64,000 bases of DNA from Candidatus Ornithospirochaeta stercorigallinarum (GCA_018711525.1 DVIF01000074.1:1-64000); one strand, 5' to 3'; shown: positions 36,013-47,175, counted from the stretch's first letter. Notes: generated by a model not told the origin, from the letters alone. Translations and numbers: made by a program.

Positions 36013-37271
36013 TTAGATACATCTCTCTCTTCATCTCCATTATCCTGATCTCCTTCACATCCTGTGTGAATACAGATGTGTACTCTTCTGAATTCACGAT
36101 GAGAAGCGATTTAAGCGTCGAGGAGAAGCTTGAAGGTTTTGGAGCGAAGAAGATCTATGTCGATGAGCCTGAGACATATTTTGCAGGGGAGCTTTGGCTG
36201 GAAAAGCTGATAGAGCTCACAAAAGAGAGCGAGGACTACATCCTGATATCGACATTCCTCGGCTCCTCAAGCGAGAGGACCGAGCCTTTTTACGACCTTC
36301 TCTGCGAGAAGGCGGAGAGCGGGGTCGATGTCTATCTGATAATAGACGGGGTCTCCAGTTACGACATGACTGCATCCAAGGACTTCCTCACACCTCTTTA
36401 TTTCCTCCGCGAGAGCGGTGTGCACCTGATTGAGTATTCCCCGATTACATTCACCCACCTTCTATCTCCCCATGAACTTATGGTCAGGGAGCATAGGAAG
36501 ATGTTCGTCTTCGATGGAAGGAAATGCGCCATAGGAGGAATGAACATAAACTACATCTCCATCGGATCGGGGGAGGGTGGAAACCAGAGGGACAGCATGT
36601 ATCTCTTCTCTTCCTCTGCCTTGAGCAGCGCACTGACGGATGAGTTTGTGAATATATGGAACGAGATGAGTGTTGAGCCTCTTGATAGGAATGATTTCGC
36701 TTCCTATCCTGAATCGGATACGGGCTCGATTCCATCATACCTTTTCAATCAGGGGCCGGGAGGGAAGACGACGATCGGAGAACTCTATGCTACTCTGATA
36801 AACAGTGCTCAGAATGAGATCGACCTCATAGCATTCCTTCCCGTCTATGATGATAACATGGGAGATGCTCTCAGACGTGCGAAAGAGCGCGGTGTCTATA
36901 TAAAGGTCGTGGTCTCTACAGAGGCAAGGTCGTTTGCGGGGGTCACATACATGCTTCCTGACCTGCTTGAGATAGCTGATGAGGTCTATCTTACATCCGA
37001 TGACAAGGAGCCTCTTCTCCACGAGAAGCTCATGATTGTGGATGATATGTATACGGTGATAGGATCTGTGAACTTCAACTACCGCTCGATGGGGCTTAGC
37101 AACGAGATTGCACTTGTCCTTGTAAGTGATGAGTTCGCATTAAAGGAGAAGGCGCATCTTGATGAGCGCATCGCAGACGGTTCTGAGAGGATCTGCCTTG
37201 AAGATGCCATTGCCCTTAAAAAGGAGCATGGCTCTGCGTTTGCATATTTCTTGAATTTCTACGGAGGTTGA
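36009..37271 (+). CDS. Phospholipase D-like lipoprotein (cardiolipin synthase family)
   Basis: Lipobox FTSC; two HKD motifs EHRKMFVFDGRKCAIGG and LHEKLMIVDDMYTVIGSVNFNYRS. Confidence 0.88.
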   Translation: MIRYISLFISIILISFTSCVNTDVYSSEFTMRSDLSVEEKLEGFGAKKIYVDEPETYFAGELWLEKLIELTKESEDYILISTFLGSSSERTEPFYDLLCEKAESGVDVYLIIDGVSSYDMTASKDFLTPLYFLRESGVHLIEYSPITFTHLLSPHELMVREHRKMFVFDGRKCAIGGMNINYISIGSGEGGNQRDSMYLFSSSALSSALTDEFVNIWNEMSVEPLDRNDFASYPESDTGSIPSYLFNQGPGGKTTIGELYATLINSAQNEIDLIAFLPVYDDNMGDALRRAKERGVYIKVVVSTEARSFAGVTYMLPDLLEIADEVYLTSDDKEPLLHEKLMIVDDMYTVIGSVNFNYRSMGLSNEIALVLVSDEFALKEKAHLDERIADGSERICLEDAIALKKEHGSAFAYFLNFYGG

Positions 37272-37756
37272 TTTTGAAAAAGAAGATATTGGTAATATCG
37301 CTTCTATTCTTTCTTCTTTCTCCTCTGTATTCATTCTCCTTCTTCTACAGCATAGGAGGAGAGGGGGAGGGACTTGATGGGGAGAGCCACTATGCCGGGA
37401 TGAACTTCGATGTAGGGCTTTCTTTCTTTAACGAGCCGTATCTCATGGCTGATGCCTCTGTGGTCCTTTCACCTCTTTTTGAATCGGTCTCCATGAACAT
37501 CTCTTCAGAGCCTTTCTCGGTGCCTGTGCACATGTATTTCCTTTTTGCGAATCCTGTACTCTATTCTCCGAAGATAAAGGTCGGTGCGGAATATGTCTAT
37601 CAGGATGGATGGTATTACAGGGCGGAGGTCGCCTTGTTGAATTTCCGTGACAAGTCTTTTGAATATGAGTTCCTCACTCCGATGCTGACTGTCGATGCCG
37701 AGGACTATTCGCTGGGTTATGGGATCAGGATAATGGAATTCACATATTTCATGTAG
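37268..37756 (+). CDS. Hypothetical secreted protein, beta-barrel-like
   Basis: Signal peptide; ATGA-type overlap with upstream PLD gene (start codon TTG); alternating aromatic strands. Confidence 0.5.
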   Translation: MILKKKILVISLLFFLLSPLYSFSFFYSIGGEGEGLDGESHYAGMNFDVGLSFFNEPYLMADASVVLSPLFESVSMNISSEPFSVPVHMYFLFANPVLYSPKIKVGAEYVYQDGWYYRAEVALLNFRDKSFEYEFLTPMLTVDAEDYSLGYGIRIMEFTYFM

Positions 37757-37765
37757 GAGGATGGG

Positions 37766-38314
37766 GTGAAGAGGATAGCTGCTTTCTTACTTGTCATGTT
37801 TTCGCTGTTCTCCGTTTCTGCCGGGGATTATCAGGATATCGCAATGTCTTTTGCTCCGTCATCGACATACGGCTATTACGGGGCGATGGGGCTTGAAGAT
37901 TCACTGAGAGCCGACATCTCTGTCTCGCTCGGTCTTTCGTCCCGTTTTGAGGCGATTGCGGGAATTGTCACGGAGCTTACACCCGATATCGTGGATGAGA
38001 ATACATTCTACCTTGAATTCGATTACGCCCTCCTTGGAAAGAGAAGTACTGCAAGCAAGGTTGCAGGAAGCGGGATAAACATGCTCCTTGGAATAGGGGG
38101 CTTTTATAGCAGGACGTTCTCTTCAAGAGAGCAGGGGGCGGGGGCATACCTCTCGATAACCCCTCTTACGGTAGGCAGTCCCGTCACAGGAAGAAGGGAG
38201 AAGTTCATGAAGACCAATGTCGGCTATGACTTCATCAACAACCGCATGGTTGTATCCTTTTCCATTCTTACATTCGATCTGTATGTGAGGGGGACATACC
38301 GGGATTATCTATGA
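37766..38314 (+). CDS. Hypothetical secreted protein, beta-barrel-like
   Basis: Signal peptide; Gly/aromatic alternating strands ending RGTYRDYL. Confidence 0.5.
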   Translation: MKRIAAFLLVMFSLFSVSAGDYQDIAMSFAPSSTYGYYGAMGLEDSLRADISVSLGLSSRFEAIAGIVTELTPDIVDENTFYLEFDYALLGKRSTASKVAGSGINMLLGIGGFYSRTFSSREQGAGAYLSITPLTVGSPVTGRREKFMKTNVGYDFINNRMVVSFSILTFDLYVRGTYRDYL

Positions 38315-38748
38315 TTCTCAAGTGCCGTTATCTTGTCGATCCTTCTCTGATGGCGGCCCCCTTCGAACTCTGCATCTATGAAGGCATCGAGGATTTTCTC
38401 CGGCTCCTCCTTGTATTCGATCCTTCCTCCGAATGAGAGCATGTTCGCATTGTTGTGCCTCTTCGCCATCTCTGCGGAATATGAGTCCTGTACAAGGGCG
38501 CATCGTATTCCTTTGATCTTGTTTGCTGCGATTGAGATCCCTATGCCTGTCCCGCAGAGGACGAGTGCGAAATCATAACCGCCTTTAAGAAACTCCTTTG
38601 CGCATTTTTCAGCCTGGTCGGGATAATCCACGCTCTCCTCTTTATCCGTACCAAGATAGTTCACATCGATTCCTCTTTCTTTCAGGTGGGCTGTCAGCCT
38701 CCTTGCGAGGGAGACGGCTCCATGGTCATTTGCAACTACACATCTCAT
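38305..38748 (-). CDS. rpiB: Ribose 5-phosphate isomerase B
   Basis: MRCVVANDHGAVSLARRL, LVLCGTGIGISIAANKIKGIRCAL. Confidence 0.93.
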   Translation of the reverse strand: MRCVVANDHGAVSLARRLTAHLKERGIDVNYLGTDKEESVDYPDQAEKCAKEFLKGGYDFALVLCGTGIGISIAANKIKGIRCALVQDSYSAEMAKRHNNANMLSFGGRIEYKEEPEKILDAFIDAEFEGGRHQRRIDKITALENHR

Positions 38749-38834
38749 GCTATGGATTATGGTTGAAAAAAAGACTTTACACAACGAGTTGAAATCAGTT
38801 TTTATTTTCACCCTTTTCATGTAACATTATGTTC

Positions 38835-40463
38835 ATGGCTGAAATATTTGTTTTGGGACATAGAAATCCCGATATGGACTCAGTATGCTCGGCATGGGCT
38901 TATGCCAAGCTGAAGAACAGTGTTGATAAAGAGAACAGGTATGTTCCTGTCCGGTTGGGAAATGTCAGTGACAGCGTCAAATACCTTTTCCAGCGTGCGG
39001 GTGCTGACATCCCGGCCCTTCTGAAGGATGTGAAAGCAAAAAGCAGGGATATCGTGAAATCTCCTACTTTCACCGTCACAGGAAAAGATCCCGTCTATGA
39101 GCTGATCAGCCTTTTGAACACTTATCATCCATCGGTTGTCCCTGTGATAGACGACGGGGTCTACAAGGGCCTTGTAAGTGTTGATGATATCAACAGGTTC
39201 TTTTTAATGGAGAACCATAAGGGCAGGCCGTTCTATACGATAAACCAGAACAACATCCCGCGCATCATAGAAGGACATTTCCTGAAAAGATGCGCTCAGA
39301 ACACTTTCGATGCCCAGATTGTCGTCGGTGCCATGGACTACGATGTCTTCTGCCAGAGGGTCAATGCATGCGAGAAACCGCCACTGCTCGTAGTCGGAAA
39401 CCGCAAGCGTCATATAGAATATGCCATAAAGCATGAGCTTGCCGGTATCATCCTGACCGGTATTACGGATATTGAGAGTGTTGATGCCGATTTCTCCTCC
39501 TTCAGAGGCATGGTATACCTTTCAGAGGAGGATACTGCGGAGACACTCAGGCTGCTAAGGCTCTCAACCCCGATCAGTCAGCTGATGGGGGATAAGGATG
39601 CACCTTCTGTTGAGATGGACACCCTTTATGATGAGGTCAAAGCCATACTCACCAATGGAGAGAACAGAGGTGTCAGTGTCTTCGAGAACGGGGTATGGAA
39701 GGGGTTCATAACCAGGCGATGCTTTCTCAACCGCCCAAGGGCCAGGATAATCATGATGGACCATAATGAGGCAGAGCAGTCGGTAATAGGGATAGAGGAG
39801 GCCGATATCGTCGAGATAATCGACCATCACCGCCTTGCAGCTCCTAAGATGAAGAATCCCATATTCATCTGCTCAGAGCCTGTAGGAAGCACCTGTACGA
39901 TAGTCTTCGAGCAGTATGCAAAGTGGCAGACCCCGATAGACAAGGTCACTGCGACAGTACTTCTGGGAGGACTTGTTGCAGATACTGTCATGCTTAAGAG
40001 CCCGACTACCACAGAATATGACAAGGTCGTTGCCGAAGCACTCAAGAAAGCGGCGGAGATAGAGGACTTCGATGAGTTCTGCCACGCTCTCTTCTCATCA
40101 TCGGCATCCCTCAGGGAAAAAGACCCGAAGACCGTAATCCTCTCTGATTTCAAGAAGTACACGGAGCATGGCGTGCATTTCGGAATAGGGCAGGTCGAGG
40201 TTGGAAGCCTTGATGAGATCAAGGAGATGAAGGAGATATACCTTGAGAGCCTGAAGAGCGTACGGGACAAGGAAGGTCTTTCAATCGCAATGCTGCTGGT
40301 CACCGATGTCTTCAAAGAGGAGTCGATCCTCCTTAATACACAGTTCGATAAGGAATATAAGATCCCATATGAGAGGCTTGATAAGGGGATGTACTACCTT
40401 CCCGGTGTGCTCTCTAGGAAGAAGCAGCTCCTGCCTGAGACGCTGAAAGTGCTTGAAGACTGA
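38835..40463 (+). CDS. ppaC: Manganese-dependent inorganic pyrophosphatase with CBS/DRTGG insert
   Basis: MAEIFVLGHRNPDMDSVCSAWAYA, DHHRLAA, CBS repeats between. Confidence 0.92.
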   Translation: MAEIFVLGHRNPDMDSVCSAWAYAKLKNSVDKENRYVPVRLGNVSDSVKYLFQRAGADIPALLKDVKAKSRDIVKSPTFTVTGKDPVYELISLLNTYHPSVVPVIDDGVYKGLVSVDDINRFFLMENHKGRPFYTINQNNIPRIIEGHFLKRCAQNTFDAQIVVGAMDYDVFCQRVNACEKPPLLVVGNRKRHIEYAIKHELAGIILTGITDIESVDADFSSFRGMVYLSEEDTAETLRLLRLSTPISQLMGDKDAPSVEMDTLYDEVKAILTNGENRGVSVFENGVWKGFITRRCFLNRPRARIIMMDHNEAEQSVIGIEEADIVEIIDHHRLAAPKMKNPIFICSEPVGSTCTIVFEQYAKWQTPIDKVTATVLLGGLVADTVMLKSPTTTEYDKVVAEALKKAAEIEDFDEFCHALFSSSASLREKDPKTVILSDFKKYTEHGVHFGIGQVEVGSLDEIKEMKEIYLESLKSVRDKEGLSIAMLLVTDVFKEESILLNTQFDKEYKIPYERLDKGMYYLPGVLSRKKQLLPETLKVLED

Positions 40464-40489
40464 AAAAAGATGGTTTTAGGGGGTATGCT

Positions 40490-42502
40490 TCACACTCCTG
40501 CGACTTTCTTTATAGATGGAATCGCCCTTATCGCGGCCGTGGTCCTTCTCAGGGCCTCCTCATCATCACAAGAGATGGTGAAGATCCCCTCAAGGTCCTG
40601 ACCGTTGGCCTTGAGCTCCCCGCTGATAAGATGCCCACCGTGTTTTCTTGTGGCATTGTCGATTTCCCCGAAGAGTTCGGAGTTCATCTTCGCAATGACC
40701 TTGAACCTTCTTACAAGTTCTTTTCCATCCCATTCGACGGGTACGAGGCGTACATCCTTTTCCGGCATGTTCCTGAGATTCGGACAGTCCTTCCTGTGTA
40801 TTACATATCCTCTTCCCCTGGAGATGTATGCGACTATCTCATCCCCATGTACGGGGTTGCAGCATTTTGCGAAATCGAAAAGGATGTTGGAGTTGTTTCC
40901 AATGATGACAGTCCCTTTCTTTTCCTTGCTCAGGAATTTTATACCTCCGTTCTGAGGGATTATGGTTTTTGGCTTTTCCGGTGGCAGCGGCGCCTTCTCC
41001 TCTTTCTTCTGAGGTGCGATAGGGATGTTTGTGTTCTCGTTCTTGTTGAGCCATGCCCTTATCTTCTTCTTTGCATTAGGAGTGTATGCATAGTCCAGCC
41101 ATGCCTGGGTCGGATGTGCGTTCGGGCTTGTGAGGATTTCGACTATCTGTGTGTTCTGAAGGGGCTTGTTGAGAGGGATTATCGAGTTGTCGGCCCGCGC
41201 ACCTGAGCAGTGTATTCCGACCTCAGAGTGGACTTTGAATGCGAAATCAAGCGGGGTAGAGCCAACAGGAAGTTCGATGACATGTCCCTGAGGGGTGAAG
41301 ACTATGATCGAGTCCTTCAAGAGCTCGTTCTTGATCTCGTCCATGAAATCATCTTCGTTCTTCTCAATCTCCTGCTGCCAGGTCTTCAGCTTCGCTATTA
41401 TCTTGTTGTAGTTTATGCTGTCGACTGTCTTCCAGACTCCGCTCTCGCTTCCACTTGCCGCTTTATAGGACCAGTGTGCAGCGACACCTTCTTCTGCTGT
41501 CTTGTGCATCTCGAAGGTTCTTATCTGTATCTCCAGATGTTTCGCCCCCGGGCCTAGCACCGTGGTGTGCAGACTCTGGTAGTTGTTCGGCTTAGGCATT
41601 GCGATATAGTCTTTGAACCTTCCCTCGATAGGAACCCAGATCGAGTGGATGAGGCCGAGGATCGTATAGCATTCGACCTGTGTTTCACAGATTACACGGA
41701 CGCCGAGGATGTCATAGATCTCATCGATCTCCTTTTTCCTCTTCTTTATCTTCTGGTAGATGGAGTAGGCGTGCTTCACCCTGCCGGATATCTGCACATT
41801 CTTCAGTCCCGCTTTCCTGCATGCCTCCGCAAGGGTCCTTGAGACCCCCTTTATGTATGCGGTGTACTCCCCCTTCCTCTCAAGAAGGTATTCGTTTATG
41901 TAGTTGTAGCTCTCAGGTTTCAATGCCCTTAATGAGAGGTCTTCCAGCTCACATTTTATCGTAGCCATACCGAGACTGTCCGCTATCGGAGCGAAGATAT
42001 CCAGACAATCCTCTGCAAAGGCCTTCCTCCTCTCTGGTGGAAGGTATTCGGCGGTCCTCATGTTGTGAAGCTTGTCCGCAAGCTTTATGAGTATCACCCT
42101 GACATCCTTGCTCATCGCAAAGAACATCTTCTTTATCGTCTCGGCTTCCTGAATGCTCTTGTTGTCGGTGATGTGGCTTATCTTTGTGACACCTTCGACC
42201 ATTATCGCCACTTCTTTTCCAAAGAGGTTCTCTATCTCCTCCCTGGTGGTATCCGTATCTTCAAGGGTGTCGTGCAGTAGTCCTGCACAGATTGTGTCTG
42301 CATCCATCCCAAGGCTCATCAGTATCTCGGCCACAGAAAGCGGGTGTATGATATAAGGCTCACCGCTCTTTCTTTTCTGGTCGCCATGTTTTTTCGCCGC
42401 GTATATGGCGGCAGAGGAGATCTTGTCCTTTTCCTCCGCGTGGAATCTGATGATGTTCGTTATGAACTTGTCGACAAGTTCTTTGTTCGGGATGTCGTCC
42501 AT
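40490..42502 (-). CDS. RelA/SpoT family (p)ppGpp synthetase/hydrolase
   Basis: HD domain LLHDTLEDTDTT, synthetase YQSLHTTVLGP, TGS and ACT domains. Confidence 0.96.
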   Translation of the reverse strand: MDDIPNKELVDKFITNIIRFHAEEKDKISSAAIYAAKKHGDQKRKSGEPYIIHPLSVAEILMSLGMDADTICAGLLHDTLEDTDTTREEIENLFGKEVAIMVEGVTKISHITDNKSIQEAETIKKMFFAMSKDVRVILIKLADKLHNMRTAEYLPPERRKAFAEDCLDIFAPIADSLGMATIKCELEDLSLRALKPESYNYINEYLLERKGEYTAYIKGVSRTLAEACRKAGLKNVQISGRVKHAYSIYQKIKKRKKEIDEIYDILGVRVICETQVECYTILGLIHSIWVPIEGRFKDYIAMPKPNNYQSLHTTVLGPGAKHLEIQIRTFEMHKTAEEGVAAHWSYKAASGSESGVWKTVDSINYNKIIAKLKTWQQEIEKNEDDFMDEIKNELLKDSIIVFTPQGHVIELPVGSTPLDFAFKVHSEVGIHCSGARADNSIIPLNKPLQNTQIVEILTSPNAHPTQAWLDYAYTPNAKKKIRAWLNKNENTNIPIAPQKKEEKAPLPPEKPKTIIPQNGGIKFLSKEKKGTVIIGNNSNILFDFAKCCNPVHGDEIVAYISRGRGYVIHRKDCPNLRNMPEKDVRLVPVEWDGKELVRRFKVIAKMNSELFGEIDNATRKHGGHLISGELKANGQDLEGIFTISCDDEEALRRTTAAIRAIPSIKKVAGV

Positions 42503-42552
42503 AGAATAGATTATAATCAGAAAGTGAAATTAGGCAAGAAAAGGATGCTCTT

Positions 42553-43392
42553 TCAGCCTTTCTTTGTTGCGAAAGTGACCCGCTCAAGACCACTGAGGTC
42601 TTTTTTCGTCATGATGTTGGAAAAGCCATGTCCGCTGAGAAGAGACCTTATTGCAGCATGCTGCCTGTAGTCGGCCTCCAGGACCAGGCTTCCATCTGTT
42701 TCAAGATGCATGCCTGCCTCCTCTATTATGCTGCGGGTTATATCAAGTCCGTCCGCGCCATGATCTATCAGTGCGATATACGGCTCCCTCTTAACTTCCA
42801 TGCTCACACTCTCATACCATTCTTTTGTGACATATGGGGGGTTTGCTGTTATCAGGTTGAATCTCATGCCCCTCCATGGCTTGAAGAGGTCGCCCTCCCT
42901 TGCCTCTGCTTTTTCCCCCACTATATACTCGTAGTTCCTTACAGCGATTGAAAGGGCCTTCCCGCTTATATCTGAGAAGAAAGCTTCTATATCTGGCCTC
43001 TCCATCTTCAGTGCCGTTATGACAGCCCCGCTTCCCGTGCATATGTCCAGGACCTTGGGGCATCTGCTTCCATTTAGAAGGGAGAGTGCGTTCTCTACGA
43101 GGGTCTCGGTATCAGGCTGGGGGATGAGGACATCTTCGGATACGAAGAATGTATGGCCGTAGAACTCTTTTTTCCCTGTGATGTATGCCATCGGACGCCC
43201 CGAGAGGCGCTCGGATGCGGCATCGAGGATTTCCTTCTCCTTGTCTTTTTCGACTTCCATCGAATCTTTCAGGATAAGCTCTGATACACTTAATGAGAGG
43301 AAATGGGAAAGGAGTATGCGTGCCTCGAGGGCGGGGTTGTCTAAAGGAGCGAGCCTTTTTACAAGCTCGCTCCTCAGTTCTCTTATCTTCAT
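42553..43392 (-). CDS. prmC: Peptide chain release factor N5-glutamine methyltransferase
   Basis: [34 protein letters not shown]. Confidence 0.96.
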   Translation of the reverse strand: MKIRELRSELVKRLAPLDNPALEARILLSHFLSLSVSELILKDSMEVEKDKEKEILDAASERLSGRPMAYITGKKEFYGHTFFVSEDVLIPQPDTETLVENALSLLNGSRCPKVLDICTGSGAVITALKMERPDIEAFFSDISGKALSIAVRNYEYIVGEKAEAREGDLFKPWRGMRFNLITANPPYVTKEWYESVSMEVKREPYIALIDHGADGLDITRSIIEEAGMHLETDGSLVLEADYRQHAAIRSLLSGHGFSNIMTKKDLSGLERVTFATKKG

Positions 43393-44450
43393 ACTTCCTT
43401 AAGTGCTTCTTCGCCTGCTGCGATCTTGAGCGGTTCGATCAGGTCGTCAAGCTCTCCGTTCATTATCGCATCGAGCTTATAGAGGGTGAGGTTGATCCTG
43501 TGGTCCGTCACCCTTCCCTGTGGGAAGTTGTATGTCCTGATCCTCTCAGAGCGGTCTCCTGAGCCTACCTGACTCTTCCTCTGCTCACTCCGCTCCTTCC
43601 TCTTCTTCTCCTCCTCCATCTCATAAAGACGGCTTCTGAGGACCCTGAGGGCCTTTGCCTTGTTCTTTATCTGGCTCTTCTCATCCTGGCAGATCACCAC
43701 AAGACCTGTCGGAAGGTGTGTAAGGCGCACTGCGCTGTCGGTTGTGTTTACACACTGTCCTCCAGGGCCTCCTGCCCTCATCACATCGACCTTGAGGTCT
43801 TCAGGTTTTATCTCGATGTCTGTCTCTTCCGCTTCAGGCAGAACGGCGACCGTGATTGCGGAGGTATGGATCCTTCCACCTGATTCGGTCTCAGGAACAC
43901 GCTGTACGCGATGCACACCCGACTCGTATCTTAAAGATGCGTAGACATCCTTGCCCGTGATTGAGAATACGATCTCCTTGAGGCCTCCGATACCGGTTTC
44001 GTTGCTGTTCATGACCTCTATCTTCCAATGCTTGGACTCCGCATAGTGGGAATACATGCGGTAGACATCGGCTGCAAAGAGCGCCGCCTCATCTCCTCCT
44101 GTTCCCGCTCTTATCTCCATGATGATGTTCTTTCCATCAAGGGGGTCCGGTGGTATGAGGAGCATCTTGACTTCCTTCTCAGCCTTTTCAAGCTTCTTCT
44201 CTGTCTCGCTTATCTCCTCCTTCGCCATCTCCACAATCTCACTGTCGCTTTCTTTGAGCATCTCCTCAGCTTCCTTCTTGTTCTCAAGAAGGGAGGCCAT
44301 CTCCTCGAGTTTCTCCACTATCGGGGCGATATGTGAGCGCTCAACCATGAGCTCTTTATATTTCTTCATATCAGACATGACCTCTGGAGAGGATATCCTT
44401 TTGTCCAGATCCTCAAGCTGCTGTCTGTATCCTGGAAGTTTTTCCAACAT
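43389..44450 (-). CDS. prfA: Peptide chain release factor 1
   Basis: [25 protein letters not shown] (GGQ), overlaps prmC. Confidence 0.97.
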   Translation of the reverse strand: MLEKLPGYRQQLEDLDKRISSPEVMSDMKKYKELMVERSHIAPIVEKLEEMASLLENKKEAEEMLKESDSEIVEMAKEEISETEKKLEKAEKEVKMLLIPPDPLDGKNIIMEIRAGTGGDEAALFAADVYRMYSHYAESKHWKIEVMNSNETGIGGLKEIVFSITGKDVYASLRYESGVHRVQRVPETESGGRIHTSAITVAVLPEAEETDIEIKPEDLKVDVMRAGGPGGQCVNTTDSAVRLTHLPTGLVVICQDEKSQIKNKAKALRVLRSRLYEMEEEKKRKERSEQRKSQVGSGDRSERIRTYNFPQGRVTDHRINLTLYKLDAIMNGELDDLIEPLKIAAGEEALKEV

Positions 44451-44562
44451 GATTTTTCTCCTGAATCGTTATTATATATTAATTTTTTTCTTTTTGGATA
44501 GGTGGAGAAACATCCCTATACTCTCTTATAAAAATTTTGAATTTAGATTAACATGGTCAGAG

Positions 44563-45672
44563 ATGAGCACGTTTAAAAGGAACATAATTTTTTCTGCAGT
44601 CATAATCTTCCTGCTTTTTCTCGCCTTCCGATATTATGGGTATATCGAAGACTTCATCCATTCCTTTTTGGAAAGCATCTATGCGATAGTCATCGGTGCT
44701 GTCATGGCGTATATACTGAATCTTCCCATGACGTTCCTGGAGGAGAAGGTGTTCTACAGGGTGAAAAAAGGCAGGCGTGTGCTTTCAATAATCTCATCCA
44801 TCGTGATAGTCGTATTCGTAGTGGCTCTCGTCTTCTCCTACATAATCCCGAGATTCATAGAGTCATTGACACTCCTGATAAACAGCTTCCCGCTCTTTTT
44901 GTCCGACCTTGCCGATCTCGCTTCAGACAGACTCGATCCGTATATTGAGAGCCTGAGTGAATACCTGAGGCCTCTTGAGAACCTCAGGGCATTCCTCACA
45001 GAGCGAAGGGATGTCATTGTCGATGAGATCTTCAGCCTGGTAGGCTCTCTGGTAGGACTCATCGTATCCCTTGTCCTTGCCCTTGCATTCTCAATATACA
45101 TGCTCGGGGGGAAGGAGAAGATAATGAAGGGGATGCAGAGGCTTATGAATGCCTACCTTGGCAGGAAGAAGAGCGACAGTGTGCTTGCTGTGCTTTCAAA
45201 GGCGAACTCCATATTCAAGAAATTCTTCGTAGGACAGCTGACCGAGGCTGTGATCCTCGGCTCCCTTGCCTCACTCGGGATGTTCATCCTCCGTCTTCCG
45301 TATGCGCCTGCGATCGGAGCCCTTATCGGAGTGACTGCATTGATTCCTATTGCAGGTGCCTGGATCGGCGCAATAGTAGGGGCGATCATGATCTTCCCTC
45401 TCAGCCCGGTGAAGGCGGTCGTCTTCCTTGTTTTCATCCTCATCCTTCAGCAGACGGAGAATAATTTCATCTACCCCCGTGTGGTAGGCTCATCCATAGG
45501 ACTGCCTGGGATCTGGGTGCTTGCTGCAATCACAATCGGAGGAGGGCTCGGCGGTGTCATAGGAATGCTCGTCGCAGTTCCTACGGTCGCCCTCATAGTC
45601 GCACTAATCTCTGAAGATGCGGAAAAGAGGCTCAACAGGAGGGAGTCGAGTTTCACCGACTCCATCTTATAG
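44563..45672 (+). CDS. AI-2E family transporter
   Basis: Start at MSTFKRNIIF; C-terminal GGLGGVIGMLVAVPTVALIVAL. Confidence 0.85.
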   Translation: MSTFKRNIIFSAVIIFLLFLAFRYYGYIEDFIHSFLESIYAIVIGAVMAYILNLPMTFLEEKVFYRVKKGRRVLSIISSIVIVVFVVALVFSYIIPRFIESLTLLINSFPLFLSDLADLASDRLDPYIESLSEYLRPLENLRAFLTERRDVIVDEIFSLVGSLVGLIVSLVLALAFSIYMLGGKEKIMKGMQRLMNAYLGRKKSDSVLAVLSKANSIFKKFFVGQLTEAVILGSLASLGMFILRLPYAPAIGALIGVTALIPIAGAWIGAIVGAIMIFPLSPVKAVVFLVFILILQQTENNFIYPRVVGSSIGLPGIWVLAAITIGGGLGGVIGMLVAVPTVALIVALISEDAEKRLNRRESSFTDSIL

Positions 45673-45674
45673 TC

Positions 45675-47087
45675 TCAGGCAAGGATTCTTTTTTCCAGGT
45701 CGATGCCGTAGTCATAGAGCGCCTTGTATATGAGCTTGTCCTTGGCATTTGTCTCTATGCTGTCCATATGCTCCCTGCACTCCCTGAGATAGAGCTCTAG
45801 AGGGCGGGCATATTTGCTTGGCGGGTTTATGAGCCTGGATGCACAGAAGTTCCTCCATTGCACCTTCTCCTTACCGTTCATGCTCTCAGGCCAGTTCCGT
45901 GCCACCATGCGCCATAAGAGCTTATGGTACTTCTCATCCTCGAAATTGTATTCCCCCGCCTTGAGCTTGTCCTGAGGCTGCAGCCTTGATATCTCCTTCA
46001 GCTTAGCCTTGTCTGCCTCGCTCATGAACCTGTCATAGATTGTATAGTCGGCATCGCTTTCCGCCTCATAGTCTTTTTTCACATTCAGAGCCTCCCTCAG
46101 GTCGAATAGATATCGATGGCTGCGCCTGATCTTTTCCGCCTTTTCCTCAACCTCACTTCTTGTGAAGCCCAGGCGTTTCTCACATGATTCGTTCATTACG
46201 CTCATCGGTGCCACAAATGGGCATTTGTTTGCCATGATCCTTATGATGCCTGCCTCCCTGAGGTCCTCGATTCCCTCAAGGGTTTCAGGGATGGGGAATG
46301 TGAGGTCGAAGCAGTAGATCTCATTTCCTCTCTCCTTGTTCGCCATCAGTGGAAGGACGGGGTGGGTGTTCCCTCTCTCTGAAACATAGGCGGCGCTTGT
46401 ATGGAGTATAGCCTGATGCCTTATCGGGTCGAGGACTGCCCACACTTCATTCTTGAATCTGTGCGAGAATGCATAATTGAAGAGCTTCGGCTGCTTATCC
46501 CTGATGAGGCGTGCTACATCTATCGTCGCCCTTACATCCACAAGTGCATCGTGCGCTCCTTCCTGCTCGATATGGTTGACCCTTGTTATGTCTGTAAGCT
46601 TGAAGCTTGTGAATCCAGTATCAGGATTGACAGCTGAGAAATCTATGCCGTCGGGTCTGAGGTCCTTTGTGGCCCTTACAAGATTCATTATGTCCCAGCG
46701 GCTTCTGCCTTCCTTGTACTCCCTTTCGAACGGGTCGAAGAGGTTGCGGTATAATGTGGAGCGGATGCATTCATCATCGAAATTCACATTATTGAATCCC
46801 GCTGCGACAGTCCCGGGGACAAGGAACATGTCGTTTATCTTCTTTATGAAATCATATTCCCTGATTCCCTTCTCATTCACCTCCTGCGGTGTCAGTCCTG
46901 TGACGATGCAGCTTTCAGGATTCGGCAGATAGTCGTCTGTCAGACGGCAATAAAGGAGCACCGGTTCTTCTATTATGTTCAGCTGGAGGTCTGTTCTGAT
47001 CAAGGCCGCCTGGGCTATCCTGTCGACTCTAGGATTGAGTCCGAATGTCTCAAGGTCGTACCAGAGTATGGATTTTGCGTAGTTCAT
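45675..47087 (-). CDS. sbcB: Exodeoxyribonuclease I
   Basis: MNYAKSILWYDLETFGLNPRVDRIAQAALIRTD; full-length ExoI-like architecture. Confidence 0.9.
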   Translation of the reverse strand: MNYAKSILWYDLETFGLNPRVDRIAQAALIRTDLQLNIIEEPVLLYCRLTDDYLPNPESCIVTGLTPQEVNEKGIREYDFIKKINDMFLVPGTVAAGFNNVNFDDECIRSTLYRNLFDPFEREYKEGRSRWDIMNLVRATKDLRPDGIDFSAVNPDTGFTSFKLTDITRVNHIEQEGAHDALVDVRATIDVARLIRDKQPKLFNYAFSHRFKNEVWAVLDPIRHQAILHTSAAYVSERGNTHPVLPLMANKERGNEIYCFDLTFPIPETLEGIEDLREAGIIRIMANKCPFVAPMSVMNESCEKRLGFTRSEVEEKAEKIRRSHRYLFDLREALNVKKDYEAESDADYTIYDRFMSEADKAKLKEISRLQPQDKLKAGEYNFEDEKYHKLLWRMVARNWPESMNGKEKVQWRNFCASRLINPPSKYARPLELYLRECREHMDSIETNAKDKLIYKALYDYGIDLEKRILA

Positions 47088-47175
47088 ATACTGAATCATA
47101 GCATAAAAGCAGAGTTTTTTCAGAAAATCGGGAGTTTTGTAATGAAGTTTTCACACCGATTGTTTATTCTGGACT

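Noticed and set aside
40631-42670. Plus-strand ORFs opposite relA/spoT (e.g. 40631-41206)
   Set aside because: Shadow ORFs of a strongly conserved minus-strand gene
45675-47087. sbcB as part of a defence island or phage remnant
   Set aside because: Full-length conserved ExoI with housekeeping neighbours; no phage genes
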